Below are positions 1 to 8,159 of a DNA stretch of 64,000 nt, in pieces. The stretch covers positions 1 to 64,000 of the forward strand of contig JASBRS010000093.1 in assembly GCA_030149325.1 (NCBI GenBank), given 5' to 3'. Source of the DNA: Deinococci bacterium. Lineage in GTDB: Bacteria; Deinococcota; Deinococci; Deinococcales; Trueperaceae. The position numbers were made by a program, and so were the translations under genes. Under the pieces are notes generated by a model that did no database searches, was not told the origin of the DNA, and saw nothing but the letters and a program-made list of their open reading frames with translations. Each line of letters opens with the position of its first letter. Position 1 is the stretch's first letter.

Positions 1-739
1 GCACCCCCCGCGGGGGGTAACCCCCCCGTCGGGGGGGGGCCCCGCGGCGGCTGGCGCGGGGGGCCCACCACCCTGTCGGCCCGGCGGCCCGCGAGCCACG
101 ACGGGCGAGCGTGACCCGACCGGGCTCGACTTCGAAGCCGAGCGACCGGTGCAGGCGGACGATGGGAGCGTCGGGGCTAGCGCCCCCGCCGGCGTCGACC
201 TCGCTGCAACCGAGAGCGAGCGCTGCCTCTACGGCGCGCGCCTCGAGGGCGGTGCCGATGCCTCGGCGGCGGCGGTCGGCCACGACGCCGGTGAAGGCCA
301 CCGCAAGGGCGCCGTTCCGACCCCAGCGCACAAGGTACGTGATGCCGACGGGGCGGCCCTCCGTCGTCAGCCCCAGGAAGTCCTCGCGGATACAGGTGAG
401 GACCTCCCGGGCGACGATCGGCGTCGAGGCCAGCAGGGCGTCGAGCAGCTCGGAGTCCTTGCCGCGCCCTCGGGGATCACGGCGCACGTGGGCGAGCTTC
501 CACAGGCGTCCGTCCTCGGCGGGACCGGTCCAACGGCAGCGGACGGTTCCGGTTGCGACGGCCTCGGCATCGACTTCGGCCACGAGGCGGCGGAAGGCGG
601 GGTCGGCGCGCCGGAACGAGGCGTCGTGGTCCAGGAGCTGCTGCACCGTGAGGCGCTCGTCAGGTTCGTTCAGGGCGTTGCGGATGGCAGCGACGGCCGG
701 AGCGTCGTCCGGTCGCGAAGGACGCAGGACGAAGGGCAC
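1..739 (-). CDS. GNAT-family N-acetyltransferase, 3' end cut by window edge
   Basis: Would transfer an acyl group from acyl-CoA to an amine; the substrate is unknown. The acetyl-CoA binding signature RRRRGIGTAL lies near residue 155, followed by the usual LHRSLGF element near residue 198. An earlier RGRGKDSEL near residue 93 looks like the remnant of a first, degenerate GNAT fold, so the protein may be a double GNAT. The GTG start has a good ribosome binding site (GAGGAG, 6 nt upstream). No stop occurs before base 1. The last 40 or so codons run through G/C homopolymers well past where a GNAT domain should end, so the true C-terminus is probably missing or corrupted by contig-end sequence. 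Confidence 0.75.
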   Translation of the reverse strand, partial: MPFVLRPSRPDDAPAVAAIRNALNEPDERLTVQQLLDHDASFRRADPAFRRLVAEVDAEAVATGTVRCRWTGPAEDGRLWKLAHVRRDPRGRGKDSELLDALLASTPIVAREVLTCIREDFLGLTTEGRPVGITYLVRWGRNGALAVAFTGVVADRRRRGIGTALEARAVEAALALGCSEVDAGGGASPDAPIVRLHRSLGFEVEPGRVTLARRGSRAAGPTGWWAPRASRRGAPPRRGGYPPRGV

Positions 740-806
740 GGTGATCTCCTCGGGTCGACGGGTACGTGGGGTCGATGGGGCGGGCGTCGTCGTCAGCGTC
801 GCGCAT
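660..806 (-). CDS. possible 48-codon leader ORF overlapping the GNAT start
   Basis: An ATG preceded by a near-perfect Shine-Dalgarno (GGGAGGTGA) opens a short acidic frame (MRDADDDARPIDP...) that overlaps the GNAT start in another frame and ends inside that gene. It may be a coupled leader peptide. It may instead be the true N-terminus of the GNAT protein separated by a one-base assembly error. No family is recognised. Confidence 0.25.
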   Translation of the reverse strand: MRDADDDARPIDPTYPSTRGDHRALRPASFATGRRSGRRCHPQRPERT

Positions 807-900
807 GGAGTCACCTCCCTTCCTTCTGGCCGAGGCGATCACCCTGCGTGGAGCGGTACCGCAGCACGGGGTTTCCTCCGACGGGCAGGGGGTGCCATCG

Positions 901-923
901 CGGCCCGGGCGCACCTCGGGCCG
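901..923 (-). terminator. hairpin after the Ehr-like operon
   Basis: Perfect 7-bp stem (CGGCCCG/CGGGCCG) with a 9-nt loop, starting 16 nt after the stop of the last operon gene. There is no clear T-run, so termination is inferred from position only. Confidence 0.35.
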
Positions 924-938
924 CGCAGCGGTCGTGGG

Positions 939-1757
939 CTAGGGTCTCGGTGGTGCAGGTCGCTGCGACCGCGGTTGACCCCCGACCAGGGTCTGCCGGA
1001 CACGCCCCACCAGCAACAGCAGTCCGAAGAGGATCGATGCGGGTCTGGCCGGACTGCCGGGCACGTAGACGTCGACATCGAGCACCCGGTCGACTCCTCC
1101 TCGCACGCAGGGGCTCCCAGCGAACAGCTCGCCGGCGATCGCTTCGTTTCCGACCGCGACCACGGCTTTCGGCGCTGCCATGGCGTGGTACGTGCGCTCG
1201 AGCGGGGGGAGCATGTTCTCGCTCACGGGCCCGGTGACCAGAAGCGCATCGGCGTGCCGCGGGGAGGCGACCAGCGTGAAGCCGAACCGGCTCATGTCGT
1301 GGTAGGGGTTGCCCGCCAGAGCGATCTCGGAGTCGTCCAGGCCGCCGTTCCCCGCCGATACTGCGCGGCAGCCGAGGGTCGGGAGACGGAGCTCGGGCCG
1401 TGACGGCGGTGGGTCGCTCGGCTCGATGAGCGTCCCTCGCGCGAGATCGACCCGCTGAACGAGATCGTCACGACGCGTCACCGCGACGTCGAGGGTGCGC
1501 CACTCCCCGATGGCGTCGGGGTGCCGTCGAAGGCAGCGTCCACAGGCCACGCACGCGGCCAGGTCCAGCCGGAACTCACCGCCGTCCTCCGCGAACGCAC
1601 CGCTAGGGCACAACGCGACGAGGGCGGCGCGGACCTCGTCGCTCAGACGTTCGGGTCGGAGCAACGGGATGCCGGGGGACGAGGCGGGCAGGGCGAGGAG
1701 ATCGTCCAGCCTCTTCGTCAGTCGACCGGTCTGCAGGGTCGCGAGGAGACGCTTCAT
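939..1757 (-). CDS. HyfI/NuoB-like small subunit lacking proximal-cluster cysteines
   Basis: Small electron-transfer subunit of a membrane complex in the complex I/group 4 hydrogenase superfamily (272 aa). The N-terminal ferredoxin domain is half degenerate: C50 (in CPSGAF) with C69, C72 and C75 can still hold one [4Fe-4S] cluster, but the other set is gone and H79 replaces the last Cys of the second motif. The NuoB-like domain keeps fold landmarks (NPYHDMSRFGF, VAVGNEAIAG, VYVPGSPARP). All four N2-type cysteines are replaced: G and D in the first CxxC, E in VAVGNEAIAG, S in PGSPARP. The ATG overlaps the large-subunit stop (ATGA), and this is the last gene of the operon. A longer in-frame start was rejected because it lies inside the upstream gene. 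Confidence 0.8.
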   Translation of the reverse strand: MKRLLATLQTGRLTKRLDDLLALPASSPGIPLLRPERLSDEVRAALVALCPSGAFAEDGGEFRLDLAACVACGRCLRRHPDAIGEWRTLDVAVTRRDDLVQRVDLARGTLIEPSDPPPSRPELRLPTLGCRAVSAGNGGLDDSEIALAGNPYHDMSRFGFTLVASPRHADALLVTGPVSENMLPPLERTYHAMAAPKAVVAVGNEAIAGELFAGSPCVRGGVDRVLDVDVYVPGSPARPASILFGLLLLVGRVRQTLVGGQPRSQRPAPPRP

Positions 1758-3082
1758 AGGTCGCTGTCCGCGTAGGAGAGATCGAAGGACTTGTTGCAGA
1801 TGGGGAAGTCGGGGAGCCCGCCGCCTCGGACGGCGACCTCCAGAGCGGGCCAATTCTTGAAGCTCGGGCTCACGATTTCGATGGCCTGGACTCGCTGCTC
1901 TCGCGCCTTCACCACGTAGAGGAGCTCGCCCCGCGCCGATTCGATGCGTGCCCAGGCTTCGCCGTCCGGCGCCACGACCGGGACGGCCGTGGGCCCGTCG
2001 GGGAGTTCGCGGAGGAAGCGATCGAGGAGGCCGAAGCTGGCCTGCGCTTCGAGCAGGTAGACGTGAGCCCTGGAGAGCACGTCCCCTCCCACGCGCGTCA
2101 CCGGGACGAACGGCCGGTAGCTAGGCTCGTCGCTGCGGAGATCGCGGCCGATCCCACTTGCTCTGGCTGTCGGGCCCACCAGACCCAGCCTGTGCGCTTG
2201 CCCCTCGCTCACGACGCCGACATAGCGCAGGCGATCGAGAACCATCGGGTGCCGAAGGACGGGAGCGATGTACGTCGAGGTGTCGTAAGCCAGTTCGGAC
2301 AGCTTCGCTCGCGCCGCGCGCGCGGCGTCCTCGTCGACGCGCGCCGCCACACCACCCAGCACGATGGCGTTGCGCGCGTAGCGATGGCCGCTCAAGCGCT
2401 CGATCTCGGCCTGCACCATCGCGCGCACCCTGCCAGTCTGGGTGGCCGCGAAGGCGTAGCCGATATCTGTGAACAGGCCAGCGAGGTGCCCCAGGTGTTG
2501 GAAGATGCGTTCGAGCTCGAGCAAGACCAGGCGAAACCGGTCTGCGTAGGGGGGCACCTCCACGCCTGCGATCAGCTCCACGGCTCGTGCATAGCACAGG
2601 GCGTGGGCGACGGGTTCACTCCCCACCCGCTCCGCCAGCAGGCGGCCGCGCTCCAGCGACGATCCGAGGAAGGCCGCGCGGACCCCTCGGTGCTGGTAGC
2701 CGAGCCGGATCTCGAGGTTGACGATGCGTTCACCCAGAACCGAGAAGCGGAAGTGACCGGGCTCGATGACGCCGGCGTGGACTGGACCGACCGGAACCTC
2801 GTGGAGTCCGTCGTAGGTTGCGAAGGGGAAGGGCGTGCCGTGGTCCCGCAGCGGCTTCGGGTCGGCGCAGCCGATCCTCTGCAGGGCGGCGACCTCCGCC
2901 AGCTGGCGCTCGAACCACGCCAGGGCGGGGAACTCGCGCGCGAGACACGTGAACGTGCGGTCCGCTGGGATGCGGAACTCCTCCATCCCGCTCGGCCCTT
3001 CGACCAAGTAGCGGAGCTGCGGGGGATCGTGCCACAAAGCGACCGGCCTGCCGGATCGCAAGGCCCGCTTCAGGGCTTCCAT
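1754..3082 (-). CDS. HyfG/NuoCD-like large subunit without NiFe ligands
   Basis: Peripheral large subunit (442 aa) with a fused NuoC-like N-terminal domain (about residues 1-85) and a NuoD/hydrogenase-large domain recognised by GPVHAGVIEPGHFRF (about 99-113) and LGYQHRG. In true group 4 hydrogenases the first ligand motif reads RxCGxC. Here the segment is ERVGSEP (151-157), so both cysteines are missing. At the C-terminus the DPCxxC motif is replaced by SFDLSYAD (432-439). The protein therefore cannot bind a NiFe centre. These are the hallmarks of Ehr (energy-converting hydrogenase related) complexes. The start is ATG with a strong ribosome binding site (GGAGGTG) and overlaps the end of hyfF by 13 nt. 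Its true redox partner is unknown. Confidence 0.85.
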   Translation of the reverse strand: MEALKRALRSGRPVALWHDPPQLRYLVEGPSGMEEFRIPADRTFTCLAREFPALAWFERQLAEVAALQRIGCADPKPLRDHGTPFPFATYDGLHEVPVGPVHAGVIEPGHFRFSVLGERIVNLEIRLGYQHRGVRAAFLGSSLERGRLLAERVGSEPVAHALCYARAVELIAGVEVPPYADRFRLVLLELERIFQHLGHLAGLFTDIGYAFAATQTGRVRAMVQAEIERLSGHRYARNAIVLGGVAARVDEDAARAARAKLSELAYDTSTYIAPVLRHPMVLDRLRYVGVVSEGQAHRLGLVGPTARASGIGRDLRSDEPSYRPFVPVTRVGGDVLSRAHVYLLEAQASFGLLDRFLRELPDGPTAVPVVAPDGEAWARIESARGELLYVVKAREQRVQAIEIVSPSFKNWPALEVAVRGGGLPDFPICNKSFDLSYADSDL

Positions 3083-4440
3083 GGGAGCACCTCCGCGAGC
3101 ATGCGCACCTCGCCGGTCGGTGGGAACAGGCCGAGCCATACCACGGTCAGGAGCAGGGCGGCTGGCACCGCCAGCAGGAGCCGGTTCTGCGGTACCGACC
3201 GGGGTTGCGTGGCGGCACCGAAGACCAGGTGCCCGATGGGGAGCGCGACGGCGACGAACGCGACGGAAAGACCCACCAGGTACAGGACCATCATCACAGG
3301 CGGGGAGTGCCAGAGGGCCTGGAATTCGGCGTAGAACAGCGCGAACGGAGGCAGACCGGCGAGCGCGAGCAGCGACAGGGCGACCAGCCCGCCGGTTCCC
3401 GGCAGCACGTGCATGAGTCCACCCACGCGGCGGAGGACCTTGCTGCGGTAGGCCAGGAACACGTTCCCGAACGAAAGGAAGGCGGCGGTCTTGGTCAGCG
3501 AGTGGAACAGGGTGTGGAGCATGGCAAGCCACGGCACCCCAAGTCCCAGGGCGTAGACGGCCAGGCCCATGTGCTCCATGCTGGAGTAGGCCAGCAAGCG
3601 CTTGTAGTCGCGCTGGGCGAACATGAACAGGCCCGCAGCAAGGAGCGAGGCGAGCCCGAAGCCGAGCAGCAGGCCCTGGGCGAAGCCCGCCAGCCCCGCT
3701 GGCACCATGAGGGCCGTGTAGCGCAGCAGGGCGTAGAAGGCCACGTTGAGCAACGTGCCGGATAGCAGGGCCGAGGCGGGGCTCGGCGCCTCGCTGTGGG
3801 CGTCGGGCAACCATGCGTGCATGGGGAACAACCCCACTTTGGTCCCGAAGCCTACGAGCAGGAAGGCATAGGCCAGTTGGAGCCGACCAGGCTCGGCACT
3901 CGCCGCCAGGGCCAGCGCACCGCGCCAGTCGAGCGTGGTGCCTCCGAGCAGCGCGTAGACGAGGATCACGCCGACCAGGCTCAGGGCGATGCCCACCGAA
4001 CCGAGCATCAGGTACTTCCAGGTGGCTTCGAGGGCATGGGCGTCGCGATGGTGGTACACGAGCAGCGCTGACGCGAGCGTGCTCCCCTCCACGAACGTCC
4101 ACATCAGCCCCAGATTGTGGGTCAGGTAGGCACCGTGGGTCGCGAACAGGAAGAGGAAGAACGGCGCGTAGAACGACGCAGCGTGGGTGTCGTGCCCGTC
4201 CTCGAAGTAGGCAAGCGCGTAGACGGCGACCACGGCGAAGAGGGCGTCGGCGAGGACGAGGTAGAAGAGCCCAACGCCGTCGAGTTGGAGGGCCCCCCGA
4301 GCGTCCGTGTGAGGGAGCAGCGCCAGCGCGATCGATAAGAGGGGCACCGTCGTTCCCAGCACGCCGAGGCGACGCAGGTGGCGATCGCGCAGGGCGTAGA
4401 TGCCGAAGGGGAGTGGCAGGAACAGAAGCAGGTAGAGCAC
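3070..4440 (-). CDS. hyfF: HyfF/NuoN-like proton-translocating membrane subunit
   Basis: Antiporter-like subunit of the membrane arm (456 aa, about 14 hydrophobic segments). The family signatures GFGTKVGLFPMHAWLPDAHS and LAYSSMEHMGL, and the lysine in HSLTKTAAF, are all intact, so proton movement looks possible although the catalytic subunits are degenerate. GTG at 4440 was chosen because GAGG stands 6 nt upstream. A TTG at 4446 would give a 4-nt overlap with hyfE and is the alternative start. The gene lies between hyfE and the large-subunit gene with overlaps at both ends, which fits translational coupling. Confidence 0.85.
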   Translation of the reverse strand: MLYLLLFLPLPFGIYALRDRHLRRLGVLGTTVPLLSIALALLPHTDARGALQLDGVGLFYLVLADALFAVVAVYALAYFEDGHDTHAASFYAPFFLFLFATHGAYLTHNLGLMWTFVEGSTLASALLVYHHRDAHALEATWKYLMLGSVGIALSLVGVILVYALLGGTTLDWRGALALAASAEPGRLQLAYAFLLVGFGTKVGLFPMHAWLPDAHSEAPSPASALLSGTLLNVAFYALLRYTALMVPAGLAGFAQGLLLGFGLASLLAAGLFMFAQRDYKRLLAYSSMEHMGLAVYALGLGVPWLAMLHTLFHSLTKTAAFLSFGNVFLAYRSKVLRRVGGLMHVLPGTGGLVALSLLALAGLPPFALFYAEFQALWHSPPVMMVLYLVGLSVAFVAVALPIGHLVFGAATQPRSVPQNRLLLAVPAALLLTVVWLGLFPPTGEVRMLAEVLPWKP

Positions 4441-4442
4441 GA

Positions 4443-5057
4443 TCAACCTCGGAGGTCGCGCATGCGCGAGGTGTCGACGTGTCCGAAGACGCCCTTCAAG
4501 CGGAACATCAGGATCCCCGCCAGCACGACGGCGGCGAACGTATCGATGGCGACGCCCAGTTCGATGAAGAGCGGGAGCCCGTGGCTCTCGGCCAGAGCGA
4601 GTAGGAAGACACCGTTCTCGAGCGTCAGGAAGCCGATGACCTGGGTCACCGCCTTCCTGCGGGTGCTCATGATCAGCATCCCTAGCAGCAGCAGGGCCAG
4701 CGCCACCGGCACGGCCTCCGGAAGGAGGGCGCCTGCCAGGACGAAGCCCTGGCCCAGCCGATAGGCCAGCGCTACCAGAAGTCCTCCGACAAGCAGCGAG
4801 GGAGCGACGGCCAGGTAGGATTCGATCTCGTGACTCACGTCGAGGCGCTCCAGTACGACGAGCAGGAACCACGGGATCGCGATGCCCTTGACCACGAACA
4901 GCAGGGCACCGGCTACCAACAGGTGCACGCTTCCATCGGCGAGCGCGAAGGCGAGCGCTGCCACGAACACGTTCTGCAATGCGTAGAGTCGTATCGACGC
5001 ATCGAGGCTCCGCCGGCCCACCATCAGGAAGGCGGCCACAAGGATGCCGCGGGTCAA
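4443..5057 (-). CDS. hyfE: HyfE/NuoK-like membrane subunit
   Basis: Small integral membrane subunit (204 aa) with six to seven hydrophobic helices in the HyfE pattern: an N-terminal helix pair ending in RLYALQNVF, a central EIESYLAVAPSLLVGGL segment, and a C-terminal NuoK-like part (LTLENGVFLLALAESHG). It belongs between the NuoH-like and NuoN-like subunits of the membrane arm, and its place in the gene order matches hyfE of hydrogenase-4 loci. The only plausible start near the end of hyfC is TTG, 8 nt after the hyfC stop. It has no obvious ribosome binding site, so expression probably depends on coupling and the exact N-terminus is uncertain. Confidence 0.8.
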   Translation of the reverse strand: MTRGILVAAFLMVGRRSLDASIRLYALQNVFVAALAFALADGSVHLLVAGALLFVVKGIAIPWFLLVVLERLDVSHEIESYLAVAPSLLVGGLLVALAYRLGQGFVLAGALLPEAVPVALALLLLGMLIMSTRRKAVTQVIGFLTLENGVFLLALAESHGLPLFIELGVAIDTFAAVVLAGILMFRLKGVFGHVDTSRMRDLRG

Positions 5058-5065
5058 CGCGAGAG

Positions 5066-5926
5066 CTAGTTCCGCAGTCGTAGCACCACCCCCAGGGTGG
5101 CGAGGATGCCGGCAAGGGTGTTGTAGGACAGCAGGTCGGGGACCCTCAGGTAGCGCAGGCGCACGCCGTAGGTCTCGAGTACGGCGAGAGCGACTCCCGT
5201 GACGACGAGAGCCAAGGCGAAGGCCAAGACCCGGGGGAAGGGGAGCAACAGGCCGATCAGGCTGACGTAGACCAGGAGCTTCAACGATGCGGCCAGCTCG
5301 TAGAGCGCCAGCAACGGCCCCGAGTGATCGAGCACTTGGGCCTCGTGGATCATGGTGAGTTCGAGGTGCGTCGTGGGATCGTCGACCGGCATGCGAGCGC
5401 CCTCGGCGACCAGGGCGATGGCCAAAGCGACCAGTACCAACAGGTAGACGAGGGCATTCGAGGCATCGAGGTGTGCCAGGCCGGCCAGTGAGAGTTCGCC
5501 GGAGGCCAGTTGGGCGGCGGCGAGGGCAAGGAGCGTCCCTGGCTCCGTCAGCGCGGCCAACAGGAGCTCGCGGTAGGACCCCTGCGCTCCGAAGGCGCTT
5601 CCGGTGTCGAGAGCGGCCAGCGCTTGGAACGTGCGCCCAAGGTTGAGGAGGTAGACGAGCACGAGGAAGTCCCCTGCAAACGAGACGCCGGGCAACACCG
5701 GAAGCACGACCGCGGCCGAGGCCGGACCGAGGACGGCCGCGACCGGTCCGAGAAGGAACACCGGGGTGGCCGGTCGTGGCCAGACGTAGTCCTTCCGCCA
5801 CAACTTCCAGAGGTTGCGGTAGTCGTACAGCAGGCCCGGGCCGCGTCGATTCTGGAGCGCGGCCTTCAAACCCTTGATGCTGCCGCTGAACAGCGGCGCG
5901 AGTAGGAGCAGGAGCAGGCTCGTCAC
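5066..5926 (-). CDS. hyfC: HyfC/HycD (NuoH-like) membrane anchor subunit
   Basis: NuoH-family subunit (286 aa) that joins the peripheral redox arm to the proton-pumping membrane arm. It has about eight hydrophobic segments. The cytoplasmic loop EGARMPVDDPTTHLELTMIH (around residues 175-195) carries the conserved acidic residues of the family, and the N-terminal GLKAALQNRRGPG matches the NuoH/HycD start. Its ATG overlaps the hyfB stop by 4 nt (ATGA), so it is in the same operon. Nothing in the sequence suggests inactivation. Confidence 0.88.
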   Translation of the reverse strand: MTSLLLLLLAPLFSGSIKGLKAALQNRRGPGLLYDYRNLWKLWRKDYVWPRPATPVFLLGPVAAVLGPASAAVVLPVLPGVSFAGDFLVLVYLLNLGRTFQALAALDTGSAFGAQGSYRELLLAALTEPGTLLALAAAQLASGELSLAGLAHLDASNALVYLLVLVALAIALVAEGARMPVDDPTTHLELTMIHEAQVLDHSGPLLALYELAASLKLLVYVSLIGLLLPFPRVLAFALALVVTGVALAVLETYGVRLRYLRVPDLLSYNTLAGILATLGVVLRLRN

Positions 5927-7695
5927 GGCCAGATCACCACCAGGACGATGACAAGGGCCAGGAATTGGAGCGCCAGGTACACGTGGAGACTCCCGGACTG
6001 GAGGAGGCGTTGCATCCCGCGTGCCAGCCGGCCGTAGCGGGCGCCGAGTTGCTCGTAGGCGTCTTCCAGGGGGTCGCGCACGTCCACATGGACCTGGCTC
6101 GCTTCACGCCCGTCGCCTCGAGCGGGGAGCGAGCGCACCCTAAGCTGGACGAGGGGCAGCGCCTTCAGCAGCTGTTCGGAAAGGCCGAGGCCGTTGGCCT
6201 GCATCCTCGGCGACGGCGCGCCGTAGCCGCAGTCCCAGGGACCGTACTCCGATCGACGGCGTCCGCGAAGGTGAGCGAAGAGGCCGGCCCCGGCCACGGT
6301 CACGGCCGCGAACATCGGGAGGACGGGGAACAGGGGTGCGTCCATCGCGCCCAGGACGAGGCGCGGGAAGGCCGATACCAACAGGAGCGGGCCGGCCAGT
6401 AGGACGAGCCCGAGGTGCGTGCCGCGCCTCGCGTCTTGTGCGTCGGCCACGACTCGGCTGCGCGGGGATCCAAGGAACGCCAGCCCGAACAAGCGCACGT
6501 ACAGGGCGGCCGCGAGTGAGCTCGCGAGTGCGACGGCGCCCAGTCCCAGCACCAGGAGGCCCGGTCCGGCGGAGCCCGAGGGAGCTGACAGGAAGCCCCG
6601 GAAGAGGTACCACTCGCCCAGGAAGCCGGCGAGCGGAGGCAGGCCAGCTGCGGCCACGACCCCGAGCAGGGTGTATGCGGCCGTTCGGGGAAGCGTCTTC
6701 CAGAGGCCTCCGAGTTCCGAGAGCGATCGGCTGGGAAGCGCGCCGCTTGCGAGGAACAACAGCGACTTGAACAAGGCGTGGGCCAGCTGGTGCACGAAGA
6801 AGGCGTAGAGGAACAGCGGCGTGTGGAGCACCAGGTAGCCGCCGAGTGCGGCCAGCAGAAGGTTGAGGTTCTCGACGCTCGAGTAGGCGAGCACGGCCTT
6901 GTAGTCGTCCTCGGCCAGGCCGCGGAGCAAGGCGTAGACAGCGCCGCAGAGCCCGAGGACGACCAGGGTCCAACCTACCCAGCCGGGCGGGGAGCCTGCC
7001 CAGGTGAGACTACGGAACAGGCCGTACAGGCCGAGCTTCGTCATGCCGCCCGAGAGGAGCGCGGAGAGAGGGCTCATGGCGACCGGATGGGATCTCGGTA
7101 GCCACATGTGCAACGGGAAGAGCGCTGCCTTGGTGCCGAAGCCGATGAGGAGCCCGGCCCAGACCAGGGACCGCAGCGTGCCGTCGATCGCCTCCCCTCG
7201 GGCGAGAAGGATCAGCGCGAGCAGCAGCCCGCCGCCCGATACACGGCTGGCGATGAAGAACCAGCGGCTGCCGTTCACGGAGGCCGCGCCGTCCAGCGCG
7301 ATGAGCACGTAGCCAAGCAGGGTCATGGTTTCCCACAGGAAGAGGAAGCGGTAACCCATGGGGGCTAGGGTGATGCCGGCCATGACGGCAGCGAACACCG
7401 GGATCAAGGAGGCTTCGAGCCGTGCCCTGCCACCGTGGTGGTGTTCGAGGTAGCTACCCAGGTAGGGGCCCAGTGCCAGGTAGAGCAGGCCGAGCAGGGT
7501 CAGGTAGAAGCCGGACGTCGCGTCGACGGCGCCGCTGCCTGGCCGGAGCCATGCGGGGTAGCCGATGATCAGCATCAGCCCGCCGCTGATGCTGAGGGCC
7601 CAGGGTAGCGGTGCACGAGGCGAGCGGGACACAAGCGCCCACACGGCTTGACCGAACAGGACGAAGAAGGGTGCGGCGACGAGGTAGGTTGCCAT
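5923..7695 (-). CDS. hyfB: HyfB/HycC (NuoL-like) proton-translocating subunit
   Basis: Large antiporter-like subunit (590 aa) and first structural gene of the operon. It carries the Mrp/NuoL landmarks GFGTKAALFPLHMWLPRSHP, LAYSSVENLNLLLAALG and HQLAHALFKSLLFL with their conserved lysines and histidines. It ends in the terminal helix (SGSLHVYLALQFLAL) typical of HyfB/HycC. There are about 15 hydrophobic segments; residues 480-560 form a soluble loop. It begins 33 nt after the arsR stop on the same strand, so the operon is very probably co-transcribed with the regulator. No hydrogenase maturation genes (hyp) are present in the window. Confidence 0.88.
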   Translation of the reverse strand: MATYLVAAPFFVLFGQAVWALVSRSPRAPLPWALSISGGLMLIIGYPAWLRPGSGAVDATSGFYLTLLGLLYLALGPYLGSYLEHHHGGRARLEASLIPVFAAVMAGITLAPMGYRFLFLWETMTLLGYVLIALDGAASVNGSRWFFIASRVSGGGLLLALILLARGEAIDGTLRSLVWAGLLIGFGTKAALFPLHMWLPRSHPVAMSPLSALLSGGMTKLGLYGLFRSLTWAGSPPGWVGWTLVVLGLCGAVYALLRGLAEDDYKAVLAYSSVENLNLLLAALGGYLVLHTPLFLYAFFVHQLAHALFKSLLFLASGALPSRSLSELGGLWKTLPRTAAYTLLGVVAAAGLPPLAGFLGEWYLFRGFLSAPSGSAGPGLLVLGLGAVALASSLAAALYVRLFGLAFLGSPRSRVVADAQDARRGTHLGLVLLAGPLLLVSAFPRLVLGAMDAPLFPVLPMFAAVTVAGAGLFAHLRGRRRSEYGPWDCGYGAPSPRMQANGLGLSEQLLKALPLVQLRVRSLPARGDGREASQVHVDVRDPLEDAYEQLGARYGRLARGMQRLLQSGSLHVYLALQFLALVIVLVVIWP

Positions 7696-7728
7696 TGTGG
7701 GGGCTCTAGGCCGGCGGATCCGCGCCCC

Positions 7729-8079
7729 TCAGGCGCGATCGCTCGGGTTCTCGTCCGATGCCTGGAGCTTCTCGAGGAGCTGGCTGCTAGCCTGCAGCTG
7801 TCGCTCGAAGAGGCGGCGTCCCATGTCGAGGAAGGTGTAGACCTCGGGGTCCCTGGCGCTGTAGAAGCTCAGGGTCGCCGCCTTCCGAGCCGTCACGAAG
7901 CCACGCCTGCGGAGCACGCCGAGCTGCTGGGAGAGGGTCGATTGCTCCACACCGAGTTCGGCCTTCAAGGTCGACACGCTCTTCTCCCCGTCCTTCACGG
8001 CGTCGAGGATGGCGAGGCGCAACGGATGCGCCAGTACCTTGAAGAACTCGGCCTTGAACTGATGCAGTTGGCTCGTCAC
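7729..8079 (-). CDS. ArsR-family winged-helix repressor without cysteines
   Basis: Small dimeric DNA-binding regulator (116 aa) with the ArsR wHTH core: FKVLAHPLRLAILDAV, the recognition helix SVSTLKAELGVEQSTLSQQ, and the wing GFVTARKAATLSFYSA. A C-terminal coiled helix (LFERQLQASSQLLEKL) probably dimerises. The protein has no cysteine, so it should not sense metals or persulfides through thiols as ArsR, CadC or SqrR do; the signal is unknown. GTG at 8079 is preferred. The longer TTG start at 8100 would put the operator palindrome inside the coding region. It is the first gene of the Ehr-like operon and probably controls it and itself. Confidence 0.8.
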   Translation of the reverse strand: MTSQLHQFKAEFFKVLAHPLRLAILDAVKDGEKSVSTLKAELGVEQSTLSQQLGVLRRRGFVTARKAATLSFYSARDPEVYTFLDMGRRLFERQLQASSQLLEKLQASDENPSDRA

Positions 8080-8083
8080 GTCG

Positions 8084-8120
8084 ATATCCGACTCTCTCAA
8101 TATCGCAATAGTCGGATATT
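8084..8120. promoter_or_regulatory. nested inverted repeats, probable ArsR operator
   Basis: Two overlapping symmetric elements lie just before arsR. A 10-bp perfect inverted repeat has arms ATATCCGACT (8084-8093) and AGTCGGATAT (8110-8119). A 22-bp palindrome has arms AATATC (8099-8104) and GATATT (8115-8120). The latter covers the -10 box and likely start point, as expected of a repressor site. Confidence 0.6.
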
Positions 8121-8144
8121 ACGTACGCTGAGCGCCGGCGTCAA
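8116..8144 (-). promoter_or_regulatory. sigma70-type promoter of the arsR-hyf operon
   Basis: TTGACG (8144-8139) and TAATAT (8121-8116) separated by 17 bp, reading toward arsR. It is one of only two places in the window with a good -35/-10 pair. Confidence 0.65.
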
Positions 8145-8159
8145 GACCCGGGACTCGCC

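Noticed and set aside
111-1403. Long plus-strand open frames opposite the GNAT and HyfI-like genes
   Set aside because: They are Arg/Ser/Pro-rich shadows caused by high GC; the minus-strand products have recognisable families and good ribosome binding sites.
1758-1853. A 32-residue N-terminal extension of the HyfI-like protein
   Set aside because: It lies inside the large-subunit gene; the ATG at 1757 forms a normal ATGA overlap.
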